Assembly (NCBI RefSeq): GCF_028622835.1
Contig: NZ_CP117677.1
Location: 2,466,820 to 2,530,819 of the forward strand
Direction of reading: 5' to 3'
Source of the DNA: Caloramator sp. mosi_1
Lineage (GTDB): Bacteria; Bacillota; Clostridia; Clostridiales; Caloramatoraceae
Length of the DNA stretch: 64,000 nt
The notes beneath the pieces were generated by a model. It searched no databases. It saw only the letters and a program-made list of their open reading frames with translations, and was not told where the DNA came from. This document shows positions 32,772 to 42,680 of this stretch, one piece after another (positions within the stretch are counted from its first letter, which is position 1; every line of letters begins with the position of its first letter). The position numbers were made by a program, and so were the translations under genes.

Positions 32772-34206
32772 TACTTCCTTTAAAATATCCTCTACTATTT
32801 TTCTTTCATCAAATTCAATAACCTTATCCTTAAGAATTTGATATTTTTCGTGTCCTTTTCCAGCAATCACTATTACATCACCCTTCTTTGATTTTTTATT
32901 GCATATTCTATTGCTTTTCTTCTATCCTCAATTATAACATATTTACATTTAGTAGTATCAATACCAGGCAAAATATCATTTATTATATCCTGTGGTTCTT
33001 CACTTCTTGGATTATCTGATGTTATAATACAAAAATCAGAAAGCTCACCAGCAGCCTTGCCCATAAGTGGTCTTTTACCCCTATCCCTGTCGCCTCCACA
33101 TCCAAATACAGTAATCAAGCGTCCCTTTGTATATTCTCTGGCTGCCCTTAATATATTCTCAATTCCGTCTGGTGTATGTGCATAATCTATTACTATTGTA
33201 GAACCTAAACTACAACTAATTTTTTCACTTCTTCCAGGTACTGATTTTAAGCCTTCAACTCCCCTTATAGCAACATCAAGGGGAATATTTAATGCTAAAG
33301 CTGCAGCAATACTTCCTAAGGCATTATATACATTAAACTTACCTGGTAAATGCAATTTTACTTTTATTGTATTTTTATCTACTAATAAATCAAATTCAGT
33401 ACCATCAGAATTAATTATTAAATTTTTGCCATAACATCAGCTTTGTTATCTATGCCAAATGTTATTACTTTCTTGTCCTTATACATCTCTGCTGCTCTTT
33501 TTCCATATCCATCATCTATATTTATAACACAATATTCACTATAATTAAACAACTTCATTTTAGCATTAAAGTAATTTTCCATAGTCCTATGGAAATCCAA
33601 ATGGTCCTGAGTGAGATTTGTAAATATTCCAACCTTAAAATTAATTCCATAAACCCTTTTAAGCTCAAGGGAATGGGAAGACACCTCCATAACACAGTGA
33701 GTAATGTTATTATTTTTCATCTCAAAAAAGCCTTTGTAAATCTAATGATTCAGGGGTGGTTCTTTTTGCTTCTTCTACTTTATCACCTATTATTTCATAT
33801 ATTGTACCTAAAAGGGCTGTTTTTTATTAAATTCATCTAATATTGATTTAATCATAAAGGTTGTAGTAGTTTTACCATTTGTACCTGTAACTCCAATTAC
33901 CTCTATTGAATTTAAAGGAACACCATAAAACCTTGATGCAACTATTGCCATACATTCTCGAATATCCTTCACCTTTACAACCGTTATATTATCCTCTAAT
34001 ACAACATCCTTTGAAACTATTACAGCCAGTGCTCCCTTTTTACTGCTTCCTTTACAAATAGATGTCCATCAGTTTTAAAACCCTCAACACAGAAAAAAGA
34101 CTCCCGCTAACAACATCACTGCTTGAATATGAAAGGTGTTTTATTTCTACATCTTCGCCCTGTAGTAAATCATAATCCAACCCATTTAACAAAGAAAAAG
34201 CTTCAT
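32772..34206 (-). CDS. murE: MurE ligase (meso-DAP type), N-terminal half of MurE-MurF
   Basis: Adds the third stem residue to UDP-MurNAc-L-Ala-D-Glu. Seen: start [20 protein letters not shown] (ATG 34206 after AAGGGG), ATP loop [59 protein letters not shown], and [10 protein letters not shown]. The DNPR motif indicates diaminopimelate. GKGHEKYQ closes the domain. Frame breaks lie near 34195, 34080, 33825, 33725, 33415 and 32885. No stop separates it from the MurF domain. Confidence 0.9.
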
Positions 34207-34224
34207 AAATACACCCCTTAATTT

Positions 34225-34256
34225 TTAGCACAATATGGGTTACCATATTGTGCTAA
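34225..34256. repeat. 14-bp inverted repeat between spoVD and murE
   Basis: TTAGCACAATATGG / CCATATTGTGCTAA with a 4-base centre. It begins 18 bases ahead of the murE ATG and has no T run on the minus strand, so it looks like an mRNA processing or attenuation hairpin, or an operator, rather than a terminator. Confidence 0.5.
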
Positions 34257-34261
34257 CTATA

Positions 34262-36401
34262 TTAATCCTCTGGATGTTCGAGAAGTACATTTATAGTGGT
34301 ATTCTTATCAACTTCTTGTCCAGGTAAAATATCCTGAGTTGCTCCAATACCTTCACCAGAAATATTTACTTTTATTCCTAACGTTTTTGCAAGTTCTATA
34401 ATTTCCTTCCTTGTTAAATTTTTAAAATCTGGAACCACAATTTTTAAATCTTTATTTTGATCATAACCCATATATAAAGTAATCTTTGTATTTTGTTTTA
34501 CTGAAACTCCAGGTTTAGGACTCATATCATATACAATATCTCCATTACCTTGCTTTTCAAAATCAATTTTATTTTGTTTTAAAATATTAATTGCTTCATT
34601 TAGTTTCAAACCTCTAATCTCAGGTAAAACCACCTCAGGTATTATTACCTCTGTGCTATCCGGTTCAATATTTAAATATTTAACAATATCTTCAATTATA
34701 ATCTTTGCAAGAGGTGCAGCTGTACTTCCTGCATAATAATTTGATGGGTCTGGTTCATCTATAGATACTAAGATTGTAAACCTTGGATTATTTGCTGGAA
34801 CTATTGCCCCAAAGGAGGAAATATATTTACCTGGTTCATAACCTGATTTAGAATTTTGTGCAGCCTTTTGGGCAGTACCAGTTTTACCACCAACGTGATA
34901 TCCATCTAAATATGCCTTCTTTGCTCCACCCTTTGATACAACATCCTCAAGCAATTTTCTTAATTCCATAGCTGTATCCTTTGATATTACTTGCTTTACA
35001 ACCTGCGGCTCATATTCTTTAACAACAGATGTATTTCCATTCTCATCAGTATATAATAACTTTTTACAAAGTGTGGTTGCATCATAACTCCATCATTTGC
35101 AATTGCAGATAAGGCAGTAATATACTGAATTCCTGTTACAGCAATACCTTGACCAAAGGCCTGATTTGCTAATGCCACAGATTCTTTATCTGACAGTTTT
35201 CTCAAAAGTCCCTTCTCTTCACTTGGGAAATCGATTCCTGTCTTTTGACCAAATCCAAATTGGACAAAGTACTTATAAAGCCTTTCAGCACCAAGTTTAA
35301 GCCCTACTTCCATAAAACCAACATTACAAGAATTTTGAAGAATTTCAGCAAAGGTTTGTGTTCCGTGTCCTGATGTCTTCCAACACCTTATTGTTCTTCC
35401 TCCAACCTTCTTGCCTCCTGTACATACATATCGACTGTTTTCGTTTACAATATTTTCTTCTAATGCAGCAGCTGCTGTAAAAACCTTTAATATAGAACCA
35501 GGTTCAAATATTTCTTGAACCATTCTATTTCGCCAGCTTAACTGTGCTTCCTCAACATTTTTTCCATTCATAGGATTATTAGGATCATAATCAGGTTTAT
35601 TTGCCATTGCAAGAATTTCTCCAGTCTTAGGGTCCATAACAATTGCACTTATGCGTTTTGCCTTATATTCCTCAAGGCCTTGTTCTAATGCTCTCTCTAC
35701 AAAAACTGAATAGATTGATCTATAGTTAAAACTATATCATTCCCATTTTTAGGAGCTTCATAAACTGGAGCTTCATAGGGTAATTCTCTATAGAATGCAT
35801 CTGCTTGAATGATTAATCTCCCAGGTATACCCTTTAGCTCTTTGTTGTAATACATCTCAATACCCGATCTTCCATTTCCATCGGCATCCGTTGTACCTAA
35901 AACGTGTGCCAAAAAGTTACCATTAGGATAGTATCGTTTTGTATCTTCACTTATAATTACCCCTGGCAACTTTAGCTCTCTTATTTTATTTCCTACTTCC
36001 TTGTCTATCCTTCTTTTCAAACTGACTACAGCATAATTCATATTGAGCTTTTTTAAAACACTCTCTTTACTTAAACCAAGTAGAGGTGCTAATTTTTCTG
36101 CCATCTCTTCCTTTGTTATTTTGTTTTTCTCTACCGCTAAATTAACATTCTTAATAAAAACATCTACTCTTTCAACATTTCCACTTAAAGCCAAAGGATT
36201 GCCATTTCTATCTAAAATTTTTCCTCTTTTCGCCTCAATTATTACATCGTGCGTCCATTGTTCCTTTGCCATTCTTTGTAATTGGGGAGACCAAACAAGC
36301 TGAACCCAGGCATATCTTCCTACTATCACTGTTTGTACCACAATCATTAAAATATATACAAACACTATCCTTTTCTTCATTAACAGTGTTGTCTTTGACA
36401 A
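34262..36401 (-). CDS. spoVD: Class B penicillin-binding protein with PASTA domains (SpoVD/FtsI type)
   Basis: Transpeptidase of the divisome or spore septum. One N-terminal membrane helix (residues about 11-30) leads to a PBP dimer domain (RGKILDRNGNPLALSG). The transpeptidase has SxxK in EPGSILKVF, SxN in QNSCNVGFME and KTGT in GGKTGTAQKA. Two C-terminal PASTA repeats follow (PEIRGLKLNEAINILKQN; VPDFKNLTRKEIIELAKTLG). Start TTG 36401 sits behind GGGGG. Frame breaks lie near 35697, 35055 and 34985. Corrected length is about 714 residues. Confidence 0.93.
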
Positions 36402-36428
36402 TTACATCCCCCTTATATAATTTATAAA

Positions 36429-36888
36429 CTAATGAATAAAGCCAACAAACTTTTGAAACATCTTATAGGCTGTTACCTTTTTTTCTTCAGATGAAGATAG
36501 CATCTTAACATCAACAAACTTTACTTCTTCTGCCTTAGGATTTACCATATGATATTTATTGACAGCATCATCTTCAATCTTTTTATATTGTTTTTAACCG
36601 CCAATGATACCTGAAGGTTTTCATTTTCCTTTTGCATTTGCACAACCTGGTGCTTTAAATCCCTAAGTTCAGCATTCATCTGATATATAAGTACAAACCT
36701 TGATAAAGTATATAGCGTTGCCACAAACATTAATACTATAAAACGCAACACCTTAAGCTTAGTCTTTATGTTTTTGTTAGTATTTTTTTAGGTTTTTCAA
36801 CTTTTTAACCCTTTTTTCTCTTCTACTTGAACCTGATAGGCAACATTACCTGAGGTTGCATATCTATTCTTTTACTTGCCATTACCAT
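36429..36888 (-). CDS. ftsL: FtsL-like septum protein
   Basis: Small bitopic protein in the ftsL position between rsmH and spoVD: basic N-terminus (KKILTKNIKTKLKVLRF), one membrane helix (IVLMFVATLYTLSRFVLIYQ), then a leucine-zipper-like coiled coil (LRDLKHQVVQMQKENENLQV). Start ATG 36888 follows GGGGGTG. Several single-base losses (near 36870, 36800, 36770 and 36595) split it; corrected length is about 155 residues. Sequence conservation in this family is low, so the call leans on architecture and position. Confidence 0.8.
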
Positions 36889-36910
36889 AATTATTCACCC
36901 CCACACACCT

Positions 36911-37845
36911 TTAGAACCTATATTTTTGAGCTATTCTAAGTTTTGCACTTCTTGATCTTGGATTGTATTCTATTTCATCATCTGATGGTACTATTGGCTT
37001 TTTGTAATAATTTCAACATCTCCCTTCTTACCACAGACACAAACTGGGAAGCTTGGAGGACAAGTACAAGGATTTTGTCTATTTTTGAAAACATTTTTAA
37101 CGATTCTATCCTCTAACGAATGAAAAGTTATTATACAAAGCCTACCTTTGCTATTTAAAACATCCAGGCAGTCGTTAATTGCCTTCTCTAAAATTTCTAT
37201 CTCCTTATTAACTTCTATTCTAATTGCTTGAAATGTCCTTTTTGCTGGGTGTGGACCTTCTCTTCTTGCAGATGCTGGTATAGCAGCCTTTATAACATCA
37301 ACAAGTTCATAGGTTGTTTCAATTGGTTTTACTTGTCTTTGTTTTACAATAAATTCTGCAATTCTTGAAGCCCATTTTTCTTCTCCATATTCCTTAAGTA
37401 TATACACTAATTGTTCCTTAGTATATCCATTAACAACATCATAGGCTGTTATATCAACATCTCTATTCATTCTCATATCAAGCTTGGCATTATGCATATA
37501 ACTAAACCCTCTCTCTGGGGTATCAAGTTGATATGAAGAAACTCCTAAATCCAAAAGAATACCATCAACGCCATCTATATTCAATTCCTTTAAAACTTCT
37601 TTAATATTTGAGAAATTACTATGTACAAACTTAACATTATTATAATTCTTAAGTCTCTCCATTGATGCCTTTAATGCATCCTTATCTTGATCTATTCCAA
37701 TAAGCAATCCTTTATCAAGCCTTTTTACTATTTCACTTGAATGTCCAGCACCACCTAAAGTACCATCAACATACACACCATCAGGTTTAATATTTAAACC
37801 TTCAATACATTCCTCAAGCATAATTGATATATGTTTAAATTCCAT
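36911..37845 (-). CDS. rsmH: 16S rRNA m4C1402 methyltransferase RsmH (MraW)
   Basis: SAM-dependent N4-methylation of C1402. Seen: [20 protein letters not shown], the SAM loop [62 protein letters not shown], and a Cys cluster [16 protein letters not shown]. Start chosen at ATG 37845, which follows GAGGTGG; an earlier in-frame ATG would overlap mraZ. One base is missing near 37010; restored C-terminus is [14 protein letters not shown] with TAA 36913-36911. About 312 residues. Confidence 0.96.
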
Positions 37846-37864
37846 ATCTGTTACCACCTCATTA

Positions 37865-38292
37865 CTATATTCCAAGCTGTGACATCTTTTCTGCTATTTC
37901 ATCGTAATCTATATTTTGTTCATTATATTCAATCCACTTTTCTTTACTCCAAATTTCAATTCTATTTGAAACCCCTATACTTACTATTTCCTTTTCTATA
38001 TTTGCATATTCGATAAGATTTTGGGGAATTAACGCTCTACCCTGCTTATCAATTTCAACCTCTGATGCTCCAGAAAAGAAAAATCTAACAAAGGCACGGG
38101 CGTCCTTATTTGTTAAAGGAAGTTCCTTTAACTTATCCTCAAGTTTTTTCCACTCATCTATTGGATAAACATATAGACAGCCATCGAGCCCCTTTGTAAT
38201 TATAAACTTACCACCTAAACCCTCTCTAAACTTTGCTGGAACAATCATTCTATTTTTGGCATCAAGTGCGTGATTATACTCCCTATAAACAT
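37865..38292 (-). CDS. mraZ: Transcriptional regulator MraZ
   Basis: Ring-forming AbrB-like regulator of the division and cell wall cluster that binds its own promoter. N-terminus restored as [20 protein letters not shown], with one G missing at about 38284. It contains two AbrB-like repeats ([32 protein letters not shown]). Start ATG 38292 follows GGAGG. About 142 residues. It is the first gene of the cluster, with AAAGTGG boxes just upstream. Confidence 0.95.
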
Positions 38293-38300
38293 CTTATCCT

Positions 38301-38337
38301 CCACTTTTATACCACTTTGCTCCACTTTCCACCACTA
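38301..38337 (-). promoter_or_regulatory. MraZ-binding box array
   Basis: Three AAAGTGG copies on the minus strand at 38307-38301, 38318-38312 and 38328-38322, and a partial GTGG at 38335-38332. They repeat every 10-11 bp, one helical turn, immediately before the mraZ start. Repeated AAAGTGG-type boxes are the known MraZ operator in Firmicutes and mollicutes. The box nearest the gene doubles as the ribosome site region. Confidence 0.75.
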
Positions 38338-38399
38338 CAAATATAATTCTATAACAAAAATTAAAATCCTGCTATAGAATTTTGATTTTTTCAAAAAAT

Positions 38400-38429
38400 T
38401 TTTAGCCAAGGACAATTCCTTGGCTAAAA
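38400..38429 (-). terminator. Terminator after the spo0E-like gene
   Basis: Stem TTTTAGCCAAGGA/TCCTTGGCTAAAA, 13 bp, followed by more T on the minus strand, 7 bases past the stop. Confidence 0.85.
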
Positions 38430-38435
38430 GGGTGT

Positions 38436-38588
38436 TTAAGATGGAAGATAAGCATTATTAGTTTTCATATAATACTCAACTATAAGCTTATCTAATTCTT
38501 GGCTCAAATATAATATTTTATCTAATTTATTAGTTGAAATCGCATTATACAACTCAATTCTTAAGTTTTCGATTTTTTCCTTAAGCAT
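38436..38588 (-). CDS. Spo0E-family aspartyl-phosphate phosphatase
   Basis: Fifty-residue protein: MLKEKIENLRIELYNAI then LDKILYLSQELDKLIVEYYM. The SQELDKLI motif and two-helix layout are those of Spo0E-like proteins, which remove phosphate from Spo0A and so delay sporulation. Start ATG 38588 is preceded by GGGGAGGGG. The frame is intact. It stands alone between a consensus sigma-A promoter and a terminator, next to mraZ, placing a sporulation brake beside the division cluster. Confidence 0.85.
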   Translation of the reverse strand: MLKEKIENLRIELYNAISTNKLDKILYLSQELDKLIVEYYMKTNNAYLPS

Positions 38589-38636
38589 TTTTAACCCCTC
38601 CCCTTTTATTGTGGTGAAAAGTGGAGGTTCGCTTAT

Positions 38637-38666
38637 ATTTTACATCTTTTTCGAATATTTTGTCAA
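38637..38666 (-). promoter_or_regulatory. Sigma-A promoter of the spo0E-like gene with possible operator
   Basis: TTGACA (38666-38661), 18-nt spacer, TAAAAT (38642-38637). The spacer contains ATTCGAAAAA, and an inverted copy lies at 38681-38690, resembling degenerate Spo0A boxes. Downstream of the -10, plus-strand GTGGTGAAAAGTGG (38611-38624) resembles a MraZ box. Confidence 0.6.
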
Positions 38667-38712
38667 TGTATAACTTTTTTATTCGAAAAAATTAATTCAC
38701 TGTAATAAAATT

Positions 38713-38931
38713 CTACAATCTCTTTAAAATGTGTTCACTTTCGACTCTTTTCCCTAAACCATTAAGTGCAATGCCTATAGCACCTAAACTTGCAAACCTA
38801 TCTAATTCATTTGGAAGCCTTTGTAGAGGAAGCTCATCATAATTATAGTTAATAAATTCCTCCTCCTCTAAAATTGAAATAGGCTGTGCAAAGTCTGGAT
38901 TGTTGAAATTAAAAATATCCTTGTGCTGCAC
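38713..38931 (-). CDS. Hypothetical protein, 72 residues
   Basis: Start GTG 38931 follows AAGGGGTGA. Intact reading frame. The acidic N-terminal half (ISILEEEEFINYNYDELPLQ) leads to a helix-prone C-terminal half (RFASLGAIGIALNGLGKRVE). No membrane segment. No family recognised. It lies 47 bases after the 38979-39633 gene in the same direction, so the two are probably one transcript. Confidence 0.6.
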   Translation of the reverse strand: MQHKDIFNFNNPDFAQPISILEEEEFINYNYDELPLQRLPNELDRFASLGAIGIALNGLGKRVESEHILKRL

Positions 38932-38978
38932 AATATCACCCCTTTAAATTATTGTTCTGCACAAGGACTTATATTATT

Positions 38979-39633
38979 CTATTTATTTTTTAATGTTTTT
39001 ATAATTTTTGCTGCATCCTCCTTTGTCCAATCCTTTGATTTATCCTTTCCAGTTAGTTTTTGTAAAATCTGCAAACTGTGTCTCTGTCAGTCCCTTATCC
39101 TTTGCAAGTTTTGCTATAAAGGCCTTCTGGCTTGCTGTTGCTAAATTCAACTTAATGTTTGTATTTATAGGTTCATCCATCTCCTCTATATCCTGAGTAA
39201 ACATACCAGATGTCCTGGTTGCTGTTAATATAGCATCCACAAGTGCTCTTTTTTGAAAGCTTTAACACAGTATTAGCTACTGCAAAGGGGTTTTGGTTTG
39301 AAAATTTACTTTCTTTGCTGTTGCAAGAACCTAATCCCTCAGAAACTACATTGCCAAAGCTATTTTTAAGGGTACACTTACAAACATAGTGAAATATTCC
39401 TTCTTTAAAATCCTCTACCTTATCTAAAATGTCAATTTGTACAGATAAATTAAGCAGTGAACAGAGTTTTTCTGCACCAGACTTCAATAAGCTTGGTTTT
39501 GGATATTCTGCAATCTTACCGTAATCTTCTCCATCTTTAAAATTTTCCTTTATGTAGTTTACTATTAATTGATAGGAGTTTATTTCCTTTTTATATCCTC
39601 TTCTGTTATAAAATTTAAAATCTCCTTTTCCAT
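38979..39633 (-). CDS. Conserved protein of phage/plasmid-associated type, function unknown
   Basis: Corrected length is about 216 residues; frame breaks near 39585, 39250 and 39055. Seen: YPKPSLLKSGAEKLCSLLNL, GIFHYVCKCTLKNSFGNVVS, EGLGSCNSKESKF, FAVANTVLKLSKKRALVDAI then LTATRTSGMFTQDIEEM, and a C-terminal KAFIAKLAKDKGLTETQF region. This layout (GAEKL, GxGSCNSKE, ALVDAxLxAT, FTQD) occurs in proteins of phage and plasmid DNA-processing modules, as I recall. The function is not known to me. Start ATG 39633 lies 20 bases from the IS605 element end. Confidence 0.65.
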
Positions 39634-39652
39634 AAAATCACCTCATTCACTT

Positions 39653-39790
39653 GTGAACTACCCCCACCTATAGAGGATAGAGGTGGTGGCTTCGTGGTCA
39701 ATACTCCTATCAGAGCAAGTTTACCCACGCTCAAAGGGCTGTTCCATCCCCAGTTTTACCATTTATATGGCTAATTTTAGTAGGTTCTTT
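39653..39790 (-). ncRNA. Predicted omega RNA (TnpB guide RNA)
   Basis: Region from the last tnpB codons through the right-end hairpin. In studied TnpB systems this transcript is the guide scaffold and the sequence just past the element end is the guide. Here that flank begins AAGTGAATGAGGTGATTTTA, i.e. the ribosome site and start of the next gene. Inferred from position and structure only. Confidence 0.4.
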
Positions 39791-40828
39791 GCTGCATTTA
39801 CATCTCTATCGTGTTTAGCACCACAATTAGGACACTCCCACTCCCTTAATGCTAAATTCTTTACTTCTATGTTTTTATATCCACATTCACTACATATTTG
39901 ACTTGATGCATAGTTTTGAGTTGCTATTATTATTTCTCTACCATACCATTTAGCCTTATATTCTAATATTCTTCTAAATTCTGCCCAACTTGCTTCACTT
40001 ATTGATTTTGATAAACATCTATTTTGTTGCATATTCTTTACCTTTAAGTCCTCTAAAACTATAACTTGGTTTTCGTTTATAATTTTAGAGGATAATTTTT
40101 GAAGAAAATCTCTTCTTTGATTAGTTATTTTTTCGTGTAATTTAGCAAGTTTTTGCCTGTTTTTCTCATAATTTTTACTACCCTTTTGTTTCCTTGATAA
40201 ATCTCTTTGTAGTTTCTTTATTCTTTTTCGGTTCTTCTTAGCCATTTGGGATTTTCTATTTTTGTTCCATCTGATAATATTGCAAATTCCTTTAACCCTA
40301 AATCTATTCCAATTTTTTATCTACTTTTGGTAACTCCTTTATCTCTGTTTCTACTAATATCGAAGCATAATACTTTTCTGTTGGTGTTTTAGATATTGTT
40401 ACTGATTTAATAATTCCTTCAAATTGCCTATGCTGTTTTATTTTTATCTTTGTTTTTAGTTTTGGTATTTTTAAGTAACTATCTATAATATCAACTGTAC
40501 CATTTTGATTATTTGTTGTATAGGATTGATATCCTTTTTCTTCTTGAATTTAGGAAAGCCTATGCTATTATCTCTAAAAAGCTCTTGTATGCCTTCTCTA
40601 AATTAAGCTGTGCATTAGCAAGAGCAAGGCTATCTACTTCTTTTAGAAAAGGATATTCTTTTTATATTGTGCAGGCGTTGTTTTTAGCATTTTTCCTGTT
40701 CTTTTATAATACTCTATCTTATCATTAAGCATTTTGTTGTATATGAACCTTACACAACCAAATACTTTTGATAAATATTCCTTTTGTTCTTTTGTTGGGT
40801 ATATTCTATATTTATAGGCTTTTAGCAA
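39763..40828 (-). CDS. tnpB: RNA-guided endonuclease TnpB (IS605 OrfB)
   Basis: Starts at TTG 40828 ([20 protein letters not shown]) five bases after AAGGAGGT. RuvC-like site: Asp in [15 protein letters not shown], Glu in [11 protein letters not shown], Asp in [12 protein letters not shown]. The zinc finger is CSECGYKN and CPNCGAKH. Frame breaks lie near 40650, 40535, 40310 and 40240. With correction all catalytic residues are present (about 355 residues), so the element may encode an active nuclease. Confidence 0.88.
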
Positions 40829-41170
40829 AGTCACACCTCCTTCCCTTGCGTTTTTATATATTTTTTATTACTTCATTAGTTATCTACTATATTATCATCA
40901 ATAACTTTTTTATATCTCATTACTAAAAAAAGATGATAATATAGCAATAACACTGAATGATCTTATTTTCTAAATCTATGTATTTATATAACCTCATTTT
41001 TTCTAATGCTTATTTTGTATCTGAACGATGAATTTGTCAACTGACATTCATCACCCACTTATAGAAGTGGGCGACTTCTGTCTCTGATTAGGTTAAAATT
41101 CATCTCATTTAATTAATGATATGAAAAATAATGTCAATATTTACTACTAAATTATATAAAAATAAAAATT

Positions 41171-41192
41171 AAGGGTGGTATAAAACCCCCTT
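41171..41192 (-). terminator. Terminator of the M18 peptidase gene
   Basis: Stem with arms AAGGGTGG and CCCCCTT around a TATAAAA loop, followed on the minus strand by AATTTTTATTTTT. Confidence 0.7.
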
Positions 41193-41196
41193 CAGA

Positions 41197-42607
41197 TTAC
41201 GCATTTAATAAGAATGCCTTATATGCTCTGTATGTTTCAAATATATCAGCCTTACTTGCTATTTCCCAAGGCGCATGCATACTAAGTAGTGCAACACCGC
41301 AGTCAACAACTTCCATTCCGTACTCTGCTAAAATGTAAGCTATTGTTCCTCCACCACCTTGGTCAACCTTTCCTAACTCTGCTGTTTGCCATACTATACC
41401 ATTATCATTAAATATATCTCTAACTTTACCCATAAATTCAGCATTAGCATCATTGCAGGAATATTTTCCTCTTGATCCTGTATATTTTGTTAAAACAATA
41501 CCTTTTCCTAAATACGCTGCATTCTTCTTTTCAACAACGCCAGGATAATTTGGATCAACACCACAAGTTACATCTGATGATAACATAGAAGAATTAGCAA
41601 GAGCCCTTCTTAGTTTTAGCTCTGAATATTCTCCCTTAAGTTCCATTACCTCTGCTACTACATTTTCAAAGAATCTTGAATGCATTCCTGTCGCACCGTT
41701 GCTTCCTATTTCTTCCTTGTCAACAAATAATGCACATACAGTTTTTGTGGATTTTCAATTTCAAGCATAGCTGCAAGAGAAGTATATGCACAAATTCTAT
41801 CATCGTGTCCGTAGGCCATAACCATACTTCTATCAAGACCTACATCCCTTGATTTACCTGCTGGAACTATTTCAAGTTCTTGCTGTAACAAAATCGTCCT
41901 CAGTCATTCCATATTTTTCATTTAATAATCTTAATATGTTTAGTTTTACTCTATCCTTTGCTTCCTTATCTTGTATTGGCATACTTCCTATAAGTACATT
42001 TAGATCTTCGCCTTCAATTCCATTTGCAAGCTTCTTTTCCATTTGATTTGCTGATAGGTGTATTAAAAGGTCACTTATGTACACAACAGGATCATTTTCA
42101 TCTTCACCGATTACAACATTTACAACTTCTCCACCCTTTTAACTACAACACCGTGTATTGCAAGTGGGATTGTTACCCATTGATATTTCTTTATACCACC
42201 ATAGTAGTGTGTTTCAAGCATCGCAAAGGCTTCATCTTCGTATAGTGCATTTGGTTTAAGATCTATTCTTGGTGAATCAATATGAGAACCTACTATATTT
42301 AATCCATTTTCAATTGGTTCATTTCCAACTATAAATAAAGCAACTGCCTTGTCTTTATTTACAGCATATACCTTATCACCAGCATTTAATTTCTTTCCCT
42401 GTGAAATTAATTCATTAATATCTACAAACCCTTTTTCCTTTGCTCTTCTAACAATCTCATTGCAAGCCTCACGTTCAGTCTTAGAAGCATCCATAAACTT
42501 CTTGTAGTCTTCACTAAAATCCATTACTTGTTTTAATTCTGCTTCTGTTAGCTTATCCCAAACGTATTCGTATTTTTTGTTAAGTTTTGTAGTTCCTTTG
42601 TATCCAT
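41197..42607 (-). CDS. M18 family aminopeptidase
   Basis: Dinuclear zinc aminopeptidase, cytosolic. Seen: IVGSHIDSPRIDLKPNALYE with a zinc His/Asp pair, YGGIKKYQWVTIPLAIHGVV, MAYGHDDRICAYTSLAAM, GSNGATGMHSRFFE, SSDVTCGVDPNY, and C-terminal LSMHAPWEIASKADIFETYR with the last zinc His. Start ATG 42607 follows AGGGG. Frame breaks lie near 42560, 42118, 41885 and 41700. Corrected length is about 470 residues. Lone gene with its own terminator. Confidence 0.9.
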
Positions 42608-42680
42608 TTTATGTACCCCTTTTGGTAAACATTCCAATATTATTCTATATTATTCTTAAAATTTTTTCAAATTTTTTTAC

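Larger units (their letters stand above)
39653..41085 (-). mobile_element. IS200/IS605-group element, tnpB only
   Basis: About 1.43 kb with subterminal hairpins at both ends instead of inverted repeats. Right end (minus-strand 3'): CCACCT...AGGTGG hairpin near 39664-39686, then GGTAGTTCAC ending about 39653. Left end: CCCACTT/AAGTGGG hairpin at 41054-41071. No tnpA is present. The outer limits are estimates because such elements make no target duplication. Confidence 0.75.
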
